Part shown: positions 5,824 through 6,488 of the stretch, piece by piece
Position numbering within the stretch: the first letter of the stretch is position 1
How the letters are laid out: each line of letters opens with the position of its first letter
Assembly (NCBI RefSeq): GCF_946221145.1
Contig: NZ_CAMIOH010000180.1
Location: 1 to 6,488 of the forward strand
DNA length: 6,488 bases
Reading direction: 5' to 3'
DNA from: an uncultured Paracoccus sp.
Lineage (GTDB): Bacteria > Pseudomonadota > Alphaproteobacteria > Rhodobacterales > Rhodobacteraceae
Notes under the pieces: generated by a model
Database searches by the model: none
The model's input: only the letters and a program-made list of their open reading frames with translations
Told to the model about the DNA's origin: nothing
Position numbers and translations under genes: made by a program

Positions 5824-5873
5824 TTTCATCCTGGTTGAAATATCCCGGGGGTCCGGGGGCAGCGCCCCCGGCC
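5824..5873. repeat. G+C-rich palindromic intergenic element, Rhodobacteraceae type
   Basis: CCGGGGGC (5853-5860) and GCCCCCGG (5864-5871) form a perfect 8-base stem around AGC. Next to it lies a second CCGGGGG (5845-5851) that can compete for the same arm, then GATATTT and GATGAAA on the minus strand. From memory, a hairpin followed by CCCCCGGGATATTT and GATGAAA is common after genes in Rhodobacter and Paracoccus genomes, so this looks like one copy of a dispersed family. That dispersal is recollection and cannot be shown from one window. It begins a few bases after the serC stop codon and lacks a following T-run, so it is more likely an mRNA-stabilising or attenuating hairpin than a full terminator. 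Confidence 0.55.
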
Positions 5874-5877
5874 TTGA

Positions 5878-6488
5878 TCAGCCCTGCGCGGCCAGTTCGG
5901 CGCGATAGGCGTATTCGATCCACGGCATCAGCGCCGCGACATCGCTGGTCTCGACCGTCGATCCGCACCAGATCCGCAGACCCGCCGGGGCATCGCGATA
6001 GGCGCCCGCGTCAAGCGCCACGCCCTCTTTCTCCAGCCGTTTCGCAACGGCCTTGGCGAAGGCGGCACCGTCCTTGATCGCCGGATCGGTGAATTTCAGG
6101 CAGACGCTGGTGTTGGATCCGGTCGCCGGATCCTCGGCCAGATCGGCGATCCAGTCCTTTCCGGCGATGAAGTCGCGCAGCGTCCCGGCATTGGCATCGG
6201 CCCGCGCGATCAGCGCCTGAACCCCGCCCAGGCCCTGCGCCCATTTCAGCGCCACCAGATAATCCTCGACCGCCAGCATCGACGGCGTGTTGATCGTCTC
6301 GCCTTTGAAGATGCCTTCGATCAGCTTGCCGCCCTTGGTCATGCGGAAAATCTTGGGCAGCGGCCAGGCCGGGACATAGGTTTCCAACCGTTCCACCGCG
6401 CGGGGCGACAGGATCAGCATCCCATGCGCGCCTTCGCCGCCCAGCACCTTCTGCCAGCTGAAGGTCACCACATCCAGCTTGTCCCAGG
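5878..6488 (-). CDS. serC: Phosphoserine aminotransferase, C-terminal part (5' end beyond window)
   Basis: The minus-strand frame enters from the right edge and gives 202 residues before a TGA at 5880-5878. It transfers an amino group from glutamate to 3-phosphohydroxypyruvate, the step after SerA. The visible start contains VVTFSWQKVLGGEGAHG, in which the lysine of SWQK is the expected pyridoxal-phosphate Schiff-base residue. Other blocks are GIFKGETINTPSMLAVEDY and, near the end, GLRIWCGSTVETSD. These fit the SerC subtype shared by alphaproteobacteria and Methanosarcina rather than the E. coli type. That family is about 380-390 residues, so roughly the C-terminal half is present. serA follows 103 bases downstream on the same strand, which indicates a serC-serA operon. 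Any leader of the known alphaproteobacterial serC RNA motif would lie to the right, outside this window. Confidence 0.96.
   Translation of the reverse strand, partial: WDKLDVVTFSWQKVLGGEGAHGMLILSPRAVERLETYVPAWPLPKIFRMTKGGKLIEGIFKGETINTPSMLAVEDYLVALKWAQGLGGVQALIARADANAGTLRDFIAGKDWIADLAEDPATGSNTSVCLKFTDPAIKDGAAFAKAVAKRLEKEGVALDAGAYRDAPAGLRIWCGSTVETSDVAALMPWIEYAYRAELAAQG

Noticed and set aside
4413..6077. Plus-strand open frame of 554 codons opposite serA and serC
   Set aside because: It lies wholly antisense to two certain genes. Its product is rich in His, Asp, Arg, Gly and Gln, as expected from the complementary frame of high-G+C codons, and shows no domain.

Overview
The window looks like a piece of an alphaproteobacterial chromosome of the Rhodobacterales, most likely Paracoccus or a close relative. 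The grounds are the high G+C coding sequence, the SerC/SerA protein types, the HspQ and CreA variants, and a G+C-rich palindromic intergenic element resembling those I recall from Rhodobacteraceae. The species call is inference; no database was searched. Gene density is high. I see no insertion sequence, CRISPR array, tRNA or rRNA.

Layout, left to right. (1) Bases 1-1390, minus strand: nearly all of a circularly permuted ATP-grasp protein, cut by the left edge a few residues before its C-terminus. (2) Bases 1391-1655: a 265-base divergent intergenic region with several inverted repeats, including a terminator-like hairpin on the plus strand that has no upstream gene to terminate. (3) Bases 1656-2522, plus strand: a two-gene partner-switching module, a STAS anti-sigma-factor antagonist followed by an RsbW/SpoIIAB-like ATPase, resembling the RbaV/RbaW pair of Rhodobacter capsulatus. 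(4) Bases 2495-5774 and on to the right edge, minus strand, in transcription order: serC (partial), serA, a terminator-like hairpin, a PPP-type metallophosphoesterase, creA and hspQ. The hspQ 3' end overlaps the 3' end of the plus-strand ATPase gene by 28 bases.

How the genes work together. serC and serA encode consecutive enzymes of the phosphorylated serine pathway: SerA oxidises 3-phosphoglycerate and SerC transaminates the product. They are probably one operon, with two hairpin-forming elements between them. The metallophosphoesterase and creA overlap by 10 bases and are probably translationally coupled. hspQ, a small heat-shock/protease-specificity protein, has its own 117-base upstream region. 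The STAS/ATPase pair should form a phosphorylation-controlled switch on a sigma factor or other target, but neither the target sigma factor nor the PP2C phosphatase is in this window.

Most of the window is ordinary housekeeping and regulatory content. The parts that deserve attention are the STAS/ATPase module with its structured upstream region, the tail-to-tail overlap with hspQ, and the palindromic elements around serA.
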